Notes: generated by a model from the letters alone, not told the origin. A stretch of 64,000 bases of DNA from Winogradskyella wichelsiae (GCF_013403925.1 NZ_JABFDJ010000009.1:61215-125214), one strand, 5' to 3'; shown: positions 37,712 through 47,038, numbered from the stretch's first letter. A program made the numbers and translations.

Positions 37712-38830
37712 ATGATGAATGAAGATTCATTTTTTGAAGCGTTAGAAACTCAGTATTCTAACAAATTACCCTTCGTTGTTTACAGTAGACCAATTAATTC
37801 AGTTGTAAAAAGTTGGTTACAAAAAGACACTGTATTACATCAAACAGAAAGCTTTACCGAAAGTGGATTTGTATTTTCGCCTTTCGATTTTAAAGAACAA
37901 AGTATTTTGCTGCCAGAAGCAGATTGTATACATTCAACTATAGAAATAGAGCATTTAGATATTGAGAAAAGTTTTAATTCTGTTTCTATTAAAGCTTCAG
38001 AGAAAGAAGCTCACATTAATTTAGTTTCAAAAGGTGTAGACACAATACATAAAGGCGGTCTTAAAAAAGTTGTTCTATCCCGATGTGAATCTAAAGACTT
38101 AAAAAATAAAAATCCTTTTACCATTTTTAAAAAGCTTTTTAATACCTATAAAAATGCCATGGTCTATTGCTGGTATCATCCAAAAGTAGGTTTGTGGTTA
38201 GGAGCAACCCCAGAGTTGTTATTAAAAGTAGAAGGCAAGCAATTAACGACTATCTCATTAGCTGGAACAAAAGCTTATAATGCAGATTTAGATGTTAGCT
38301 GGACAGCAAAAGAATTTGAAGAACAACAAATTGTAACGGATTATATAACGAATCAAATAACTCCTTATTCTAAACAAGTCAAGGTTTCTAAAGTAGAAAC
38401 GGTAAGAGCAGGTAATTTGCTTCATCTTAAATCTAGAATTACAAGTTTTATAGACGCTGCAGTTAATTTAAAATCTATAATTGAAGCTTTGCATCCAACA
38501 CCTGCAGTTTGTGGTTTTCCAAAACAAAAAGCTAAAGATTTTATTCTTCAAAATGAAAATTATACCAGAGGGTATTATACTGGTTTCTTAGGAGAATTAA
38601 ATTTAAAGCAATCAAGGACACGAAATACAAACAGACGTAATGTTGAAAACAATGCGTATGCTGTAGTAAGAAAACATTCTAATTTTTACGTGAATTTGCG
38701 CTGTATGCAACTTAAAGATTTTAAAGCATTAATTTATGTTGGCGGTGGAATTACAAAAGATTCTAATCCGGAAAACGAATGGGAAGAAACAGTTAATAAA
38801 TCTCAAACTATTGGTTCTGTATTAAATTAA
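37712..38830 (+). CDS. menF: Isochorismate synthase
   Basis: 372 residues, chorismate-binding fold. Family motifs are KVVLSRCESKDL (near 110), GATPELLLKVEG (near 168), TISLAGTKAYN, the EFEEQQIVTDYI helix, HPTPAVCGFPK (near 268), RGYYTGFLGELN and YVGGGITKDSNPENEWEET at the end. This is a one-domain enzyme converting chorismate to isochorismate, the entry to menaquinone. An isochorismate-synthase of siderophore synthesis would look alike; the position directly before menD settles it as MenF. It lies between menI (4-base gap) and menD (60-base gap). Confidence 0.94.
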   Translation: MMNEDSFFEALETQYSNKLPFVVYSRPINSVVKSWLQKDTVLHQTESFTESGFVFSPFDFKEQSILLPEADCIHSTIEIEHLDIEKSFNSVSIKASEKEAHINLVSKGVDTIHKGGLKKVVLSRCESKDLKNKNPFTIFKKLFNTYKNAMVYCWYHPKVGLWLGATPELLLKVEGKQLTTISLAGTKAYNADLDVSWTAKEFEEQQIVTDYITNQITPYSKQVKVSKVETVRAGNLLHLKSRITSFIDAAVNLKSIIEALHPTPAVCGFPKQKAKDFILQNENYTRGYYTGFLGELNLKQSRTRNTNRRNVENNAYAVVRKHSNFYVNLRCMQLKDFKALIYVGGGITKDSNPENEWEETVNKSQTIGSVLN

Positions 38831-38890
38831 TAAAAACAGTAAATTACTAAAAAAAGTTCCTATTGTATTAGAAACAGGAAGATTGATTAT

Positions 38891-40651
38891 ATGATATATT
38901 CAAAAATACCTTTATCACAAACTGTAATTACGTTATGTAAAAGTCATAATGTAAAACATATTGTCATTTCGCCAGGTAGTAGAAATGCTCCCCTAACAAT
39001 TGGTTTTACACACGATGAGTTTTTTAATTGTTATAGTATTGTAGACGAACGTTGTGCTGCTTTTTTTGCATTGGGCATTGCACAACAATTACAAGAACCA
39101 GTAGCCTTAGTTTGTACGTCTGGTAGCGCGTTGTTAAATTATTATCCAGCGGTTGCAGAGGCCTATTACAGTAATATTCCATTGGTGGTTATATCTGCAG
39201 ATCGGCCAAAACATTTATTAGACATTGGAGATGGACAGACTATTAAGCAAAAAAATGTTTATGGAGAGCACGTGTTGCATAACGCCAATTTAAAACTTGA
39301 TATTAAAGAAGGAGAACGATCGAACCCAGAACAAGAACGTCCAATTTTAAAAAGTATAGAAAATAAGTTAGAACGTCTTTTAGGACTTCAAAAAGATATT
39401 CAATCTCATAATGAATCAGAAATTCATGATGCGCTTACAATAGCTAAATTAAACTCAGGACCTGTACATATTAATTGTCCTTTTGATGAACCGTTATACG
39501 AAACTGTAGAAGAGCTATCGATAACTCCAAAACCTTTCAAAATTCAAAATAAAGAAGAAAAAGTTGATAATTTTGAAGTAAAAAGTTTGTTAGATGTTTG
39601 GCACGGTGCTAAACGAAAAATGATTTTAATAGGTGTCTTACAACCCAATGCAATTGAAGCGCAATGGATACAAGAAATTGCAGATGATGATAGCGTAATT
39701 GTGTTAACAGAGACGACATCTAATGTGCATCACCCCGATTTTTTTCCAGGCATAGATAAAATGATTGCACCTTTAGAGGAAGAAGATTTTAAAGCGCTTC
39801 AACCAGATGTTTTAATCACTTTTGGTGGATTAATTGTTTCAAAGAAAATAAAAGCATTTTTAAGAACTTATAAACCAGAGTTTCATTGTCACGTTGATTT
39901 GTATAGAGCTAATGATACATTTTTCTGTTTAGAGAAACATCTAAAACTGAGCCCTAATACCTTTTTAAGTTCGTTTTTGCCGCAAGTAACACATCATACA
40001 AAGAGTACCTATAAAAGTAGTTGGCTTGCGATACGTCAGAAAAGAAGAAAATTACAAGAGGATTATTTACAATCACTTTCATTTTCTGATTTTTCAGTGT
40101 TTAATTCTATTTTAAAGCAGATTCCAAAACAGAGTCAACTTCAAGTAGGCAATAGTTCCGCTATTAGGTATACTCAATTGTTTCAATTTCCAAAAAGTAT
40201 TGATGTATTTTGTAACAGAGGAACTAGTGGAATAGATGGCTGTACAAGCACAGCAATAGGTGCTTCTATTGTATCAGAAAAACGCATAACATTCATTACA
40301 GGCGATCTTAGTTTCTTCTACGATAGTAATGCATTATGGAATAATTATATCCCTAAAAACTTTAGAATTATTGTTATTAATAATGAAGGTGGTGGCATAT
40401 TTAGAATTCTTCCTGGACATAAAGATACCGAAAATTTTGACCGGTATTTTGAGACTAAACATCATTTAAGCGCAAAACAGTTATGCGATATGTACGGTTT
40501 TGAATATGTAAGGGCTAATGACCAAAAAGAGCTAGACCTGCAATTAAATTTATTTTATAAAGGCAGTAAAGAGCCTAAGTTATTAGAAGTGTTTACCCCA
40601 TCTCAAATAAACGATAAGGCACTAATGGAGTTTTTTAAATATATTAAGTAA
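38891..40651 (+). CDS. menD: SEPHCHC synthase (MenD)
   Basis: 586 residues, full-length thiamine-diphosphate enzyme that joins 2-oxoglutarate and isochorismate. The N-terminal domain has HIVISPGSRNAPLTIGF and SIVDERCAAFFALGIAQ (catalytic Glu region), TSGSALLNYYPAVAEAYY and SADRP. The C-terminal ThDP-binding motif is GDLSFFYDSNALWNN ... INNEGGGIFRILPG. Follows menF by 60 bases in the same orientation. Downstream is a separate short gene with its own terminator. Confidence 0.96.
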   Translation: MIYSKIPLSQTVITLCKSHNVKHIVISPGSRNAPLTIGFTHDEFFNCYSIVDERCAAFFALGIAQQLQEPVALVCTSGSALLNYYPAVAEAYYSNIPLVVISADRPKHLLDIGDGQTIKQKNVYGEHVLHNANLKLDIKEGERSNPEQERPILKSIENKLERLLGLQKDIQSHNESEIHDALTIAKLNSGPVHINCPFDEPLYETVEELSITPKPFKIQNKEEKVDNFEVKSLLDVWHGAKRKMILIGVLQPNAIEAQWIQEIADDDSVIVLTETTSNVHHPDFFPGIDKMIAPLEEEDFKALQPDVLITFGGLIVSKKIKAFLRTYKPEFHCHVDLYRANDTFFCLEKHLKLSPNTFLSSFLPQVTHHTKSTYKSSWLAIRQKRRKLQEDYLQSLSFSDFSVFNSILKQIPKQSQLQVGNSSAIRYTQLFQFPKSIDVFCNRGTSGIDGCTSTAIGASIVSEKRITFITGDLSFFYDSNALWNNYIPKNFRIIVINNEGGGIFRILPGHKDTENFDRYFETKHHLSAKQLCDMYGFEYVRANDQKELDLQLNLFYKGSKEPKLLEVFTPSQINDKALMEFFKYIK

Positions 40652-40748
40652 TTAGTACTGAAATGTTAAGTTGTGACTTTTTCGTTTTTTTTGTGTCTAA
40701 AAATTAGTACCTTTAAGGGGATAATTTATTAATTAAAAACTATCAAAA

Positions 40749-41090
40749 ATGAGCAAAAGAGATGATTTAATCGTGAAGTACGCAGCAGATTTAAAAGATA
40801 AATGTGGTGTGACTCCGGATATGGATTTACTAACAAAAGTAACTGTAGGTTTAGGACCTTCAATCTATAACGCAGATTCATCAACTGTTTCTGGTTCTGA
40901 CCCAAAAGAATTAGCTACGGTTAAAAATAATTTTTTAATTAAGAAATTAGGATTAGCAGATAGCGAAACATTAGATAAAGCTATTGATGCTACTATTGAA
41001 AAATATGGTCGTTCTAACAGATCTAAATATAGAGTTGTTATTTATTACCTATTGACAATACACTTTAAAAAAGAATCTATTTATTCATAA
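40749..41090 (+). CDS. DUF2853 family protein
   Basis: 113 residues, soluble, acidic-to-neutral, helical. It begins MSKRDDLIVKYAADLKDKCG and has MDLLTKVTVGLGPSIYNADSS and a C-terminal KYRVVIYYLLTIHF, which are the conserved parts of DUF2853. The function of this small family is not known to me. It has its own terminator and sits between menD and the S1-type RNA-binding gene without obvious link to either. Confidence 0.85.
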   Translation: MSKRDDLIVKYAADLKDKCGVTPDMDLLTKVTVGLGPSIYNADSSTVSGSDPKELATVKNNFLIKKLGLADSETLDKAIDATIEKYGRSNRSKYRVVIYYLLTIHFKKESIYS

Positions 41091-41110
41091 TATTGAATTT
41101 TTACTATAAA

Positions 41111-41147
41111 CAAGGCGTCATAAATTTATTTATGAGGCTTTTTTTAT
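41111..41147 (+). terminator. Terminator after the DUF2853 gene
   Basis: AAGGCGTCATAAA and TTTATGAGGCTT pair with one mismatch around a TTTA loop and are followed by seven T. It lies 21 bases after the stop at 41090. Confidence 0.75.
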
Positions 41148-41206
41148 GTGTTAAATTTATTTTAGTAACATTAAAACTTCTTTTTAAAATCTCATGAAAA
41201 TATATT

Positions 41207-41214
41207 TATCTTTG
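41207..41214 (+). promoter_or_regulatory. Candidate -7 box very close to the cvfB-like start
   Basis: TATCTTTG fits TAnnTTTG and ends only four bases before the ATG at 41219. Transcription from it would start at or just beyond the start codon, so the message would be leaderless if the ATG at 41219 is right. Confidence 0.45.
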
Positions 41215-41218
41215 CCGC

Positions 41219-42049
41219 ATGATATATTTAGGAGAATACAATACGTTAGAAATTTTAAGAGATACTGAACCAGGATTATTTTTGGGTGATGGAAATGAAG
41301 GAGAAGTTCTTTTACCAAATAGATATGTACCTAAAGTATTTGAAATTGGTGATAAAATAGAAGTCTTTGTTTATTTAGATAATGAAGAACGTCCGGTTGC
41401 AACTACAGACCAACCTTATATTAAGAATGGAGACTTCGCTTTACTACGTTGTAATCAAGTTACTGAATATGGTGCTTTTTTAGATTGGGGATTAGTAAAA
41501 GAATTATTTTGCCCATTTAGAGAGCAGGCTTTTAAAATGAAGTCTGGCGGTTGGTATTTAGTACATTGTTATTTAGATGATGAAACAGAGCGTTTAGTAG
41601 CATCTAGTAAAACAAATCGTTTTTTAGATAATAAAGAGTTAACAGTTGCTCAGTTTGATGAAGTTGACCTTATTGTCTCGCATCCTTCAGAATTAGGTAT
41701 GAATGTGATTGTAAACAAAACACATTTAGGTTTAATTTTTAACGATGATATTTTTAAAGATATTAGTGTAGGTGACCGACTAAAAGGTTTAGTGAAGAAA
41801 GTAAGACCAGATAATAAATTAGATATTTCTTTAAATCAAATTGGTTATAGAAATATAGAACCTAATGCAGAACATATCTTAAACGAACTGCATGATAATG
41901 GTGGTTTTTTACCTGTACATGATAAATCGAATCCCGAAACGATAAAAGATTTACTTCAAATGAGTAAAAAGAATTTTAAAAAAGCAGTTGGGTCATTATA
42001 TAAAGAACGCCAAATAGAGATTAAAGAAGACGGTATTTATTTGCTTTAA
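41219..42049 (+). CDS. cvfB: S1-like RNA-binding protein, CvfB family
   Basis: 276 residues. The order is that of CvfB/YitL: an S1-like repeat with YNTLEILRDTEPGLFLGDG, a second near 80-130 (GDFALLRCNQVTEYGAFLDWG), a third near 150-215 (DLIVSHPSELGMNVIVNKTH, DRLKGLVKKVRPDNKLDISL), and a C-terminal winged helix with SKKNFKKAVGSLYKERQIEI. In Staphylococcus aureus CvfB binds RNA and affects virulence-gene expression; the target here is unknown. Its stop shares a TTAA with the convergent gene at 42046. Confidence 0.88.
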   Translation: MIYLGEYNTLEILRDTEPGLFLGDGNEGEVLLPNRYVPKVFEIGDKIEVFVYLDNEERPVATTDQPYIKNGDFALLRCNQVTEYGAFLDWGLVKELFCPFREQAFKMKSGGWYLVHCYLDDETERLVASSKTNRFLDNKELTVAQFDEVDLIVSHPSELGMNVIVNKTHLGLIFNDDIFKDISVGDRLKGLVKKVRPDNKLDISLNQIGYRNIEPNAEHILNELHDNGGFLPVHDKSNPETIKDLLQMSKKNFKKAVGSLYKERQIEIKEDGIYLL

Positions 42050-42462
42050 GGTAAAACTGTTTCTGTCTCTAAGGTTTCTTCAACCCAATTAATTGCATTT
42101 TCAAAATCTCTGAAAGTTTTTCTATTAAACTTGAAAAAATAATCTTCAATTTCAATAATATTTTCTGTTAGATCACTGTATGCAATTATGGCATAAGCTT
42201 TAAGGTTTTTATAAGCTTTAGAACAAGCAAATGCATCGTTTAATTTAATGGAGTAAGAGTTTGTCCTATTTGCTATAAATCCAAATGGTTTATCTCTATA
42301 ACTTAATAATATTATTTCAGAAACTTCATTGAAGTTATCAAAACTAATATCGGCTCCTTCATCGAATTCTGTAACGATAAAATTTTCGTAGAGAAATACT
42401 TTTCCTATTTTTAAATTATAAGCTTTAAAAGGTTTTGTATATAATTTAGGATTGTAATTCAT
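42046..42462 (-). CDS. Hypothetical protein, 138 residues
   Basis: Soluble, no signal peptide, no membrane segment. It reads as alternating strands and helices (LKIGKVFLYENFIVTEFDEG, FNEVSEIILLSYRDKPFGFI, LKAYAIIAYSDLTENIIE, FENAINWVEETL), with a final helix of the kind found in STAS/SpoIIAA-like proteins of Bacteroidota. I do not recognise it securely. It is convergent with the S1-type gene and shares four bases (TTAA) with its stop, and is divergent from menB. Confidence 0.78.
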   Translation of the reverse strand: MNYNPKLYTKPFKAYNLKIGKVFLYENFIVTEFDEGADISFDNFNEVSEIILLSYRDKPFGFIANRTNSYSIKLNDAFACSKAYKNLKAYAIIAYSDLTENIIEIEDYFFKFNRKTFRDFENAINWVEETLETETVLP

Positions 42463-42552
42463 TGTAAATTAATATTTTGGGGTGCAAATATATTTCGTAT
42501 AATTAATAAAATCAAATAAAAAAAAGCACTAAAAGTATTATTATTAATTTCT

Positions 42553-42560
42553 TACTTTTG
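42553..42560 (+). promoter_or_regulatory. Candidate -7 box for menB-menA
   Basis: TACTTTTG fits TAnnTTTG and lies 20 bases before the ATG at 42581. It is the only such match in the divergent gap between the hypothetical gene and menB. Confidence 0.45.
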
Positions 42561-42580
42561 TTGCTTAAACATTGATAAAT

Positions 42581-43420
42581 ATGAACCATATAGATTGGAA
42601 AGTTGCAAAGTCCTATGAAGATATAACTTACCACAAATGTGATGGAGTCGCTAGAATAGCATTTAATAGACCAGATATTAGAAATGCATTCCGACCTAAA
42701 ACCACATCAGAGCTTTATGATGCATTTTATGATGCTGGTGAAGATGTAAATATAGGGGTTGTACTTTTAAGTGCAGAGGGGCCTTCTTCTAAAGATGGTA
42801 TATGGAGTTTTTGCTCAGGTGGAGATCAGAAAGCAAGAGGTCATCAAGGTTATGTTGGAGAAGATGGTTATCACCGTTTAAATATTTTAGAAGTTCAACG
42901 TCTTATTCGTTTTATGCCAAAAGCTGTTATTGCTGTGGTACCAGGATGGGCTGTTGGTGGTGGTCATAGTTTGCATGTGGTTTGCGATTTAACTTTAGCC
43001 AGTAAAGAACATGCTATTTTTAAGCAAACAGATGCTGATGTTACCAGTTTTGATGGTGGCTATGGTTCTGCATATTTAGCCAAAATGGTCGGGCAGAAAA
43101 AAGCAAGAGAAATCTTTTTCTTAGGAAGGAATTATTCTGCTCAAGAGGCTTTTGATATGGGAATGGTTAATGCCGTTATTCCTCATGAAGAATTAGAAGA
43201 TACTGCCTATGAATGGGCTCAAGAAATATTAGCAAAATCACCAACATCTATTAAAATGTTGAAATTTGCCATGAATCTTACTGATGACGGCATGGTTGGT
43301 CAGCAAGTTTTTGCAGGTGAAGCTACACGATTAGCTTATATGACGGATGAAGCCAAAGAAGGTAGAGATGCATTCTTAGAAAAAAGAAAACCAAATTTTC
43401 CAAAAAAATGGATTCCTTAA
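42581..43420 (+). CDS. menB: 1,4-dihydroxy-2-naphthoyl-CoA synthase
   Basis: The ATG at 42581 gives 279 residues (MNHIDWKVAKSYEDI); a TTG nine bases earlier is less likely. Crotonase-fold enzyme that closes the second ring from o-succinylbenzoyl-CoA. Diagnostic parts: ARIAFNRPDIRNAFRP, the oxyanion motif FCSGGDQKARG (near 85), AVVPGWAVGGGHSLHVVCDL, and the MenB-specific DADVTSFDGGYGSAYLA followed by GQKKAREIFFLGRNYSAQEA. Eleven bases separate it from menA, so they are co-transcribed. Confidence 0.96.
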   Translation: MNHIDWKVAKSYEDITYHKCDGVARIAFNRPDIRNAFRPKTTSELYDAFYDAGEDVNIGVVLLSAEGPSSKDGIWSFCSGGDQKARGHQGYVGEDGYHRLNILEVQRLIRFMPKAVIAVVPGWAVGGGHSLHVVCDLTLASKEHAIFKQTDADVTSFDGGYGSAYLAKMVGQKKAREIFFLGRNYSAQEAFDMGMVNAVIPHEELEDTAYEWAQEILAKSPTSIKMLKFAMNLTDDGMVGQQVFAGEATRLAYMTDEAKEGRDAFLEKRKPNFPKKWIP

Positions 43421-43430
43421 TTTAATCTAA

Positions 43431-44336
43431 ATGAACAAAATTAAACCATGGCTTTCTGCCATGCGATTAAGAACCTTACCGCTTTCTGTATCAGGTATTA
43501 TTTTAGGGAGTTGTTTTGCATATTATAATGGTCGTTTTAATGTGTTAGTTTTTGTATTGGCGTTATTAACAACAATCAGCCTTCAGGTATTATCTAATTT
43601 AGCTAATGACTACGGTGATGGTGTTAAAGGAACAGATAATGATGAACGCTTAGGTCCACAACGTGCCATTCAAAGTGGTGCCATTACACCCGGGCAAATG
43701 TTAGAAGCCATAAAGTTTAATATCCTTGTAGTTATCATAACTACAATGCTACTTATTTGGATTGCTTTTGGTGCTGGTAGCATTCTATATGCGCTTTTAT
43801 TTATAGTTTTAGGTGGCTTTTCAGTTTATGCAGCCTTAAACTATACGATGGGAGATTCACCTTACGGTTATCGTGCGCTTGGTGATGTTTTTGTTTTTGT
43901 ATTTTTTGGTTTATTAAGTACAATAGGGAGTTACTTTCTTTATATACATAAGTTAGATCATGTTGTTATTATACCTGCAATTGCGCTCGGTTTATTGAGT
44001 GTGGCAGTTTTAAATTTAAATAATATGAGGGATATTAACTCAGATACCAATGCAGGTAAAATTACTTTAGCCATTAAATTGGGGAAAGAGCGTGCTAAAA
44101 AATACCATTTTGCACTTGTTATTGGAGCTATGTTATTAATTGTTATATTTTCAATCTTGTATTACGTAGAGCCTTACAACTTTATATATATAATGGGTTT
44201 TATACCTTTAATTATTCACCTTAAAAAGGTAAAAGCAGCAAAAAATGCAGATGATTTTGATAGCCAACTGAAAGTAGTTGCATTGTCTACATTTTTTATC
44301 GCTACACTTTTAGGTGTTGGGTATATTATATATTAA
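43431..44336 (+). CDS. menA: 1,4-dihydroxy-2-naphthoate polyprenyltransferase
   Basis: 301 residues with about nine membrane helices; UbiA-superfamily prenyltransferase. The first aspartate-rich motif is NLANDYGDGVKGTDNDE (near 57), the second NNMRDINSDTNAGKITLA (near 197), both needed for Mg-diphosphate binding. It attaches the isoprenoid tail to 1,4-dihydroxy-2-naphthoate at the inner membrane. Start PWLSAMRLRTLPLS is typical of MenA. It follows menB by 10 bases. Confidence 0.95.
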   Translation: MNKIKPWLSAMRLRTLPLSVSGIILGSCFAYYNGRFNVLVFVLALLTTISLQVLSNLANDYGDGVKGTDNDERLGPQRAIQSGAITPGQMLEAIKFNILVVIITTMLLIWIAFGAGSILYALLFIVLGGFSVYAALNYTMGDSPYGYRALGDVFVFVFFGLLSTIGSYFLYIHKLDHVVIIPAIALGLLSVAVLNLNNMRDINSDTNAGKITLAIKLGKERAKKYHFALVIGAMLLIVIFSILYYVEPYNFIYIMGFIPLIIHLKKVKAAKNADDFDSQLKVVALSTFFIATLLGVGYIIY

Positions 44337-44373
44337 TTTTAAAGCTTAGTATCGTTTTTTAAATCATTATAAC

Positions 44374-45051
44374 ATGAAAATTACATTTTACGGACATGCT
44401 TCATTAGGCATTCAAATTAAAGATATTTACATATTAGTTGATCCTTTTATTACAGGTAACGAAAAAGCTGTTGGTATTGATATAGAAACATTAAAAGCAG
44501 ATTATATATTAGTCACGCATGCACATCAAGATCATATTTTAGATGTTGAAGCTATTGCGAAGCGTACAGGTGCAATCATCGTTTCTAATTTTGAAATCAT
44601 TACCTATTATCAAAATAAAGGCTTAGAAGGTCACCCAATGAATCACGGAGGGTCATGGGATTTTGAATTTGGAAATCTTAAATACGTAAACGCCATTCAT
44701 ACTTCTTCTTTTCCTGATGGTTCTTATGGTGGACAACCAGGTGGATTTATTATTGAAGGTGAGCATAAAACCATTTATATAGCTGGTGATACAGCTTTAA
44801 CAATGGATATGAAGTTAATTCCGATGCAAACCAAACTAGACTTAGCTATTTTACCTATAGGAGATAATTTTACGATGGGCATAGAAGATGCTATACTTGC
44901 GAGTGATTTTATAGAATGCGATAAGATTTTAGGTTACCATTATGATACTTTTGGTTACATTGAAATTGATCATGAAGAAGCTAAACGCAAATTCTTTGAT
45001 AAAAATAAAGATTTAATGCTTTTAGCAGTAGGTGAGTCTATGGAGTTGTAA
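44374..45051 (+). CDS. Metal-dependent hydrolase of the UPF0173 family
   Basis: 225 residues, metallo-beta-lactamase fold. The zinc motif VTHAHQDHILD (residues ~48-58) is intact, with further ligands in NAIHTSSFPDG and YIAGDTALTMDM and the C-terminal LGYHYDTFGYIEID. The start MKITFYGHASLGI and IYILVDPFITGN are family signatures. Substrate is not known. It lies 37 bases after menA and may be read with it, but nothing ties it to quinone synthesis. Confidence 0.9.
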   Translation: MKITFYGHASLGIQIKDIYILVDPFITGNEKAVGIDIETLKADYILVTHAHQDHILDVEAIAKRTGAIIVSNFEIITYYQNKGLEGHPMNHGGSWDFEFGNLKYVNAIHTSSFPDGSYGGQPGGFIIEGEHKTIYIAGDTALTMDMKLIPMQTKLDLAILPIGDNFTMGIEDAILASDFIECDKILGYHYDTFGYIEIDHEEAKRKFFDKNKDLMLLAVGESMEL

Positions 45052-45107
45052 TTTAATTTGTTACCTTTATTTTCGAATGTTTTAATTTAACTATCAAAAT
45101 TAAAGAA

Positions 45108-45932
45108 GTGAATAAGTTTATAGCCTTACTTATTATATCTATCTCAATATTGAGCTGTTCTAACGGATCTCAATATAACGATCCAATTCCTCTTCACGAT
45201 AGTTTTAAGATAACATCTAAATTATTGAAAGAAACAAGAGTTATTAATGTTTGGACACCACCAAATTATAAAACTAGTAATGATTCTTTACCTGTTTTAT
45301 ATATGCCAGACGGAGGCGTTGTTAATGAAGATTTTCCACATATAGCGAATACAATTTCAAAATTGGTAGAAAATAAAAGTATACCACCAATTATATTGGT
45401 TGGCATTGCTAATACCGATAGAAGAAGAGATTTATCTGGCTTTTCTAAAGTTAAAGATGATGCACAATATTGTCCATTAACGGATGGTGCAAAAGATTTT
45501 AGAGCATTTATTTCAGATGAATTAATATTAGAAATAGATAAAAAATATAGAACAACTAGTGAAAAAGGTATTATTGGAGAATCTTTAGCAGGACTTTTTG
45601 TTATAGAAACCTTATTGTTACAACCAGAAACTTTCAATTTTTATATCGCCATGGATCCTTCTTTATGGTGGAACGATCATTATTTAGTTAAGAATACCGA
45701 ACATTATTTAGAAAAATTTACAGAAAAACGTATTAAGCTTTGGTTTGCTGCGTCTGATGCAGAAGATATTTCTATTCATTCTAAAAGTTTTTCTGAAATT
45801 TTAAAAAATAAATCACCTGAAACTTTAATTTGGAAATTTTCAAATAAACCTAAAGAGCATCATAATACTATTTTTAGAGCAACAAAAGAGAAAGCCTTAA
45901 TTTGGACCTTAAATAAGGATGAAGCTAAATGA
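45108..45932 (+). CDS. Esterase-D/enterochelin-esterase-like lipoprotein
   Basis: 274 residues starting at GTG (45108), the only start that preserves the signal peptide MNKFIALLIISISILSCSN (lipobox Cys17). The mature protein is an alpha/beta hydrolase of the putative esterase (Esterase_PHB/Fes) family: RVINVWTPPNYKTSNDSLPVLYMPDGG (in parts VWTPPNYK and LPVLYMPDGG), IILVGIANTDRRRDL, nucleophile motif GIIGESLAGLF (Ser near 157), YIAMDPSLWWN and the late His in EHHNTIF. Envelope-anchored; substrate unknown, possibly a siderophore or acyl ester. Confidence 0.82.
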   Translation: MNKFIALLIISISILSCSNGSQYNDPIPLHDSFKITSKLLKETRVINVWTPPNYKTSNDSLPVLYMPDGGVVNEDFPHIANTISKLVENKSIPPIILVGIANTDRRRDLSGFSKVKDDAQYCPLTDGAKDFRAFISDELILEIDKKYRTTSEKGIIGESLAGLFVIETLLLQPETFNFYIAMDPSLWWNDHYLVKNTEHYLEKFTEKRIKLWFAASDAEDISIHSKSFSEILKNKSPETLIWKFSNKPKEHHNTIFRATKEKALIWTLNKDEAK

Positions 45933-46062
45933 TTTTTAATTAGTTTTTAAGTGTTTCTCTGTTTTAAACATTCTATTCTTAAATCATTACTGCACTACTG
46001 GAGTCATCATGTTGCCAATTTGGTTTCTCAAAAAAGTATAGAATTCTATTTTTTAAGTTCGT

Positions 46063-46270
46063 TTATTGTTTAAAAGCATCTCTTAACATAGATCCCCATT
46101 CAAAAAAATCATTTCTTAAAGGATTATAAGTATTGATATTAGTAACCAAATTATATTTTACTTTTTCATTGTTTAATTCCGGTTGAAAATGTACCAAATA
46201 GTTTATCCCAAATAATAAATATTCCAGCATGGTTGCGATCTAAATACGGGCATCTGATTTTCTTTACAAA
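46063..46270 (-). pseudogene. Fragment of a sterol desaturase / fatty-acid hydroxylase family gene
   Basis: On the minus strand an open frame ending in TAA (46063-46065) reads CPYLDRNHAGIFIIWDKLFG, then TFQPELNNEKVKYNLV and TYNPLRNDFFEWGSMLRDAF. This is the C-terminal part of sterol-desaturase-family proteins (DRNxxGxxIIWDxLFGTF), which normally follows the last HHxxN-type histidine box. No start codon, histidine boxes or membrane helices are left upstream: the similarity fades near 46270. About 65 of the usual 250-400 residues remain, so this is a remnant of a deleted gene. Confidence 0.8.
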
Positions 46271-46302
46271 TAAGATTTTTTTAGAATTATTTAGCATTTA
46301 GA

Positions 46303-46321
46303 AAATACGAGATGCGTATTT
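46303..46321. other. Small hairpin before the DUF2490 gene
   Basis: AAATACG and CGTATTT form a 7-bp stem around AGATG, 27 bases before the ATG at 46349. It may be a leftover of the deleted upstream gene or part of the leader. Confidence 0.35.
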
Positions 46322-46348
46322 TTATACTTTAAAAACTAAACAAGATTT

Positions 46349-47038
46349 ATGAAGTTAAAATCACTTATTTTATTTTTAAGCCTAAGTGTGACCAGTATTT
46401 ACTCTCAGGTAGATGAGTCACAAACAGGGGCGTGGTACATGTATTTTTACAATCATCAATTTAAGGATAGTCAATGGGGAATTCAAGGAGATTTTCAATA
46501 TAGAGATTGGCAAGGTGTTGGAGATATGGAGCAATTGTTATTACGTTCTGGTATTACATATTCGCCAAAAGATGTAAACGTTAAATTTACCTTAGGTTAT
46601 GGAAATGTTACAAGTGGTGAATTTGGTGAGAGTGATGATACTTCAGTTGAAAACCGAATTTACCAAGAAGCTTTAATTCCACAGAAATTAGGAAATAGAT
46701 TTTACATAACCCATAGATTTAGGTACGAACAACGTTTCGTTGAAAATCAGGATTTTAGAACGCGTTACCGCTATAATATATTTTTGAATGTGCCTTTGAA
46801 TAAAAAAGAATTAGCACCAAAAGCCATATATGCAGCTATATATAATGAGATTTTTATAAATGGGGCTACCGACATAGGTGATGGAAATGAAGTTGAAATT
46901 TTTGATAGAAACCGAACTTATTTAGGTTTAGGATATGTTTTAAATCCAAATATCCGTTTTCAATTAGGTTGGATGAATCAAAAAACGGTAAATTGGGGTA
47001 AAGGACAATTACAATTAAGCATGCATCATAATTTTTAA
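46349..47038 (+). CDS. DUF2490 outer-membrane protein
   Basis: 229 residues. Signal peptide MKLKSLILFLSLSVTSIYSQ, then a DUF2490 barrel: GAWYMYFYNHQFKDSQWGIQ, QLLLRSGITYSP, RFYITHRFRYEQRF, RTRYRYNIFLNVPLN, RTYLGLGYVLNPNIRFQLGW and the final LQLSMHHNF with a terminal phenylalanine. Likely a small outer-membrane channel or scaffold of unknown use. It stands one base before menC, so it is read in the same transcript as menC, the CPBP protease and menE. Confidence 0.85.
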   Translation: MKLKSLILFLSLSVTSIYSQVDESQTGAWYMYFYNHQFKDSQWGIQGDFQYRDWQGVGDMEQLLLRSGITYSPKDVNVKFTLGYGNVTSGEFGESDDTSVENRIYQEALIPQKLGNRFYITHRFRYEQRFVENQDFRTRYRYNIFLNVPLNKKELAPKAIYAAIYNEIFINGATDIGDGNEVEIFDRNRTYLGLGYVLNPNIRFQLGWMNQKTVNWGKGQLQLSMHHNF

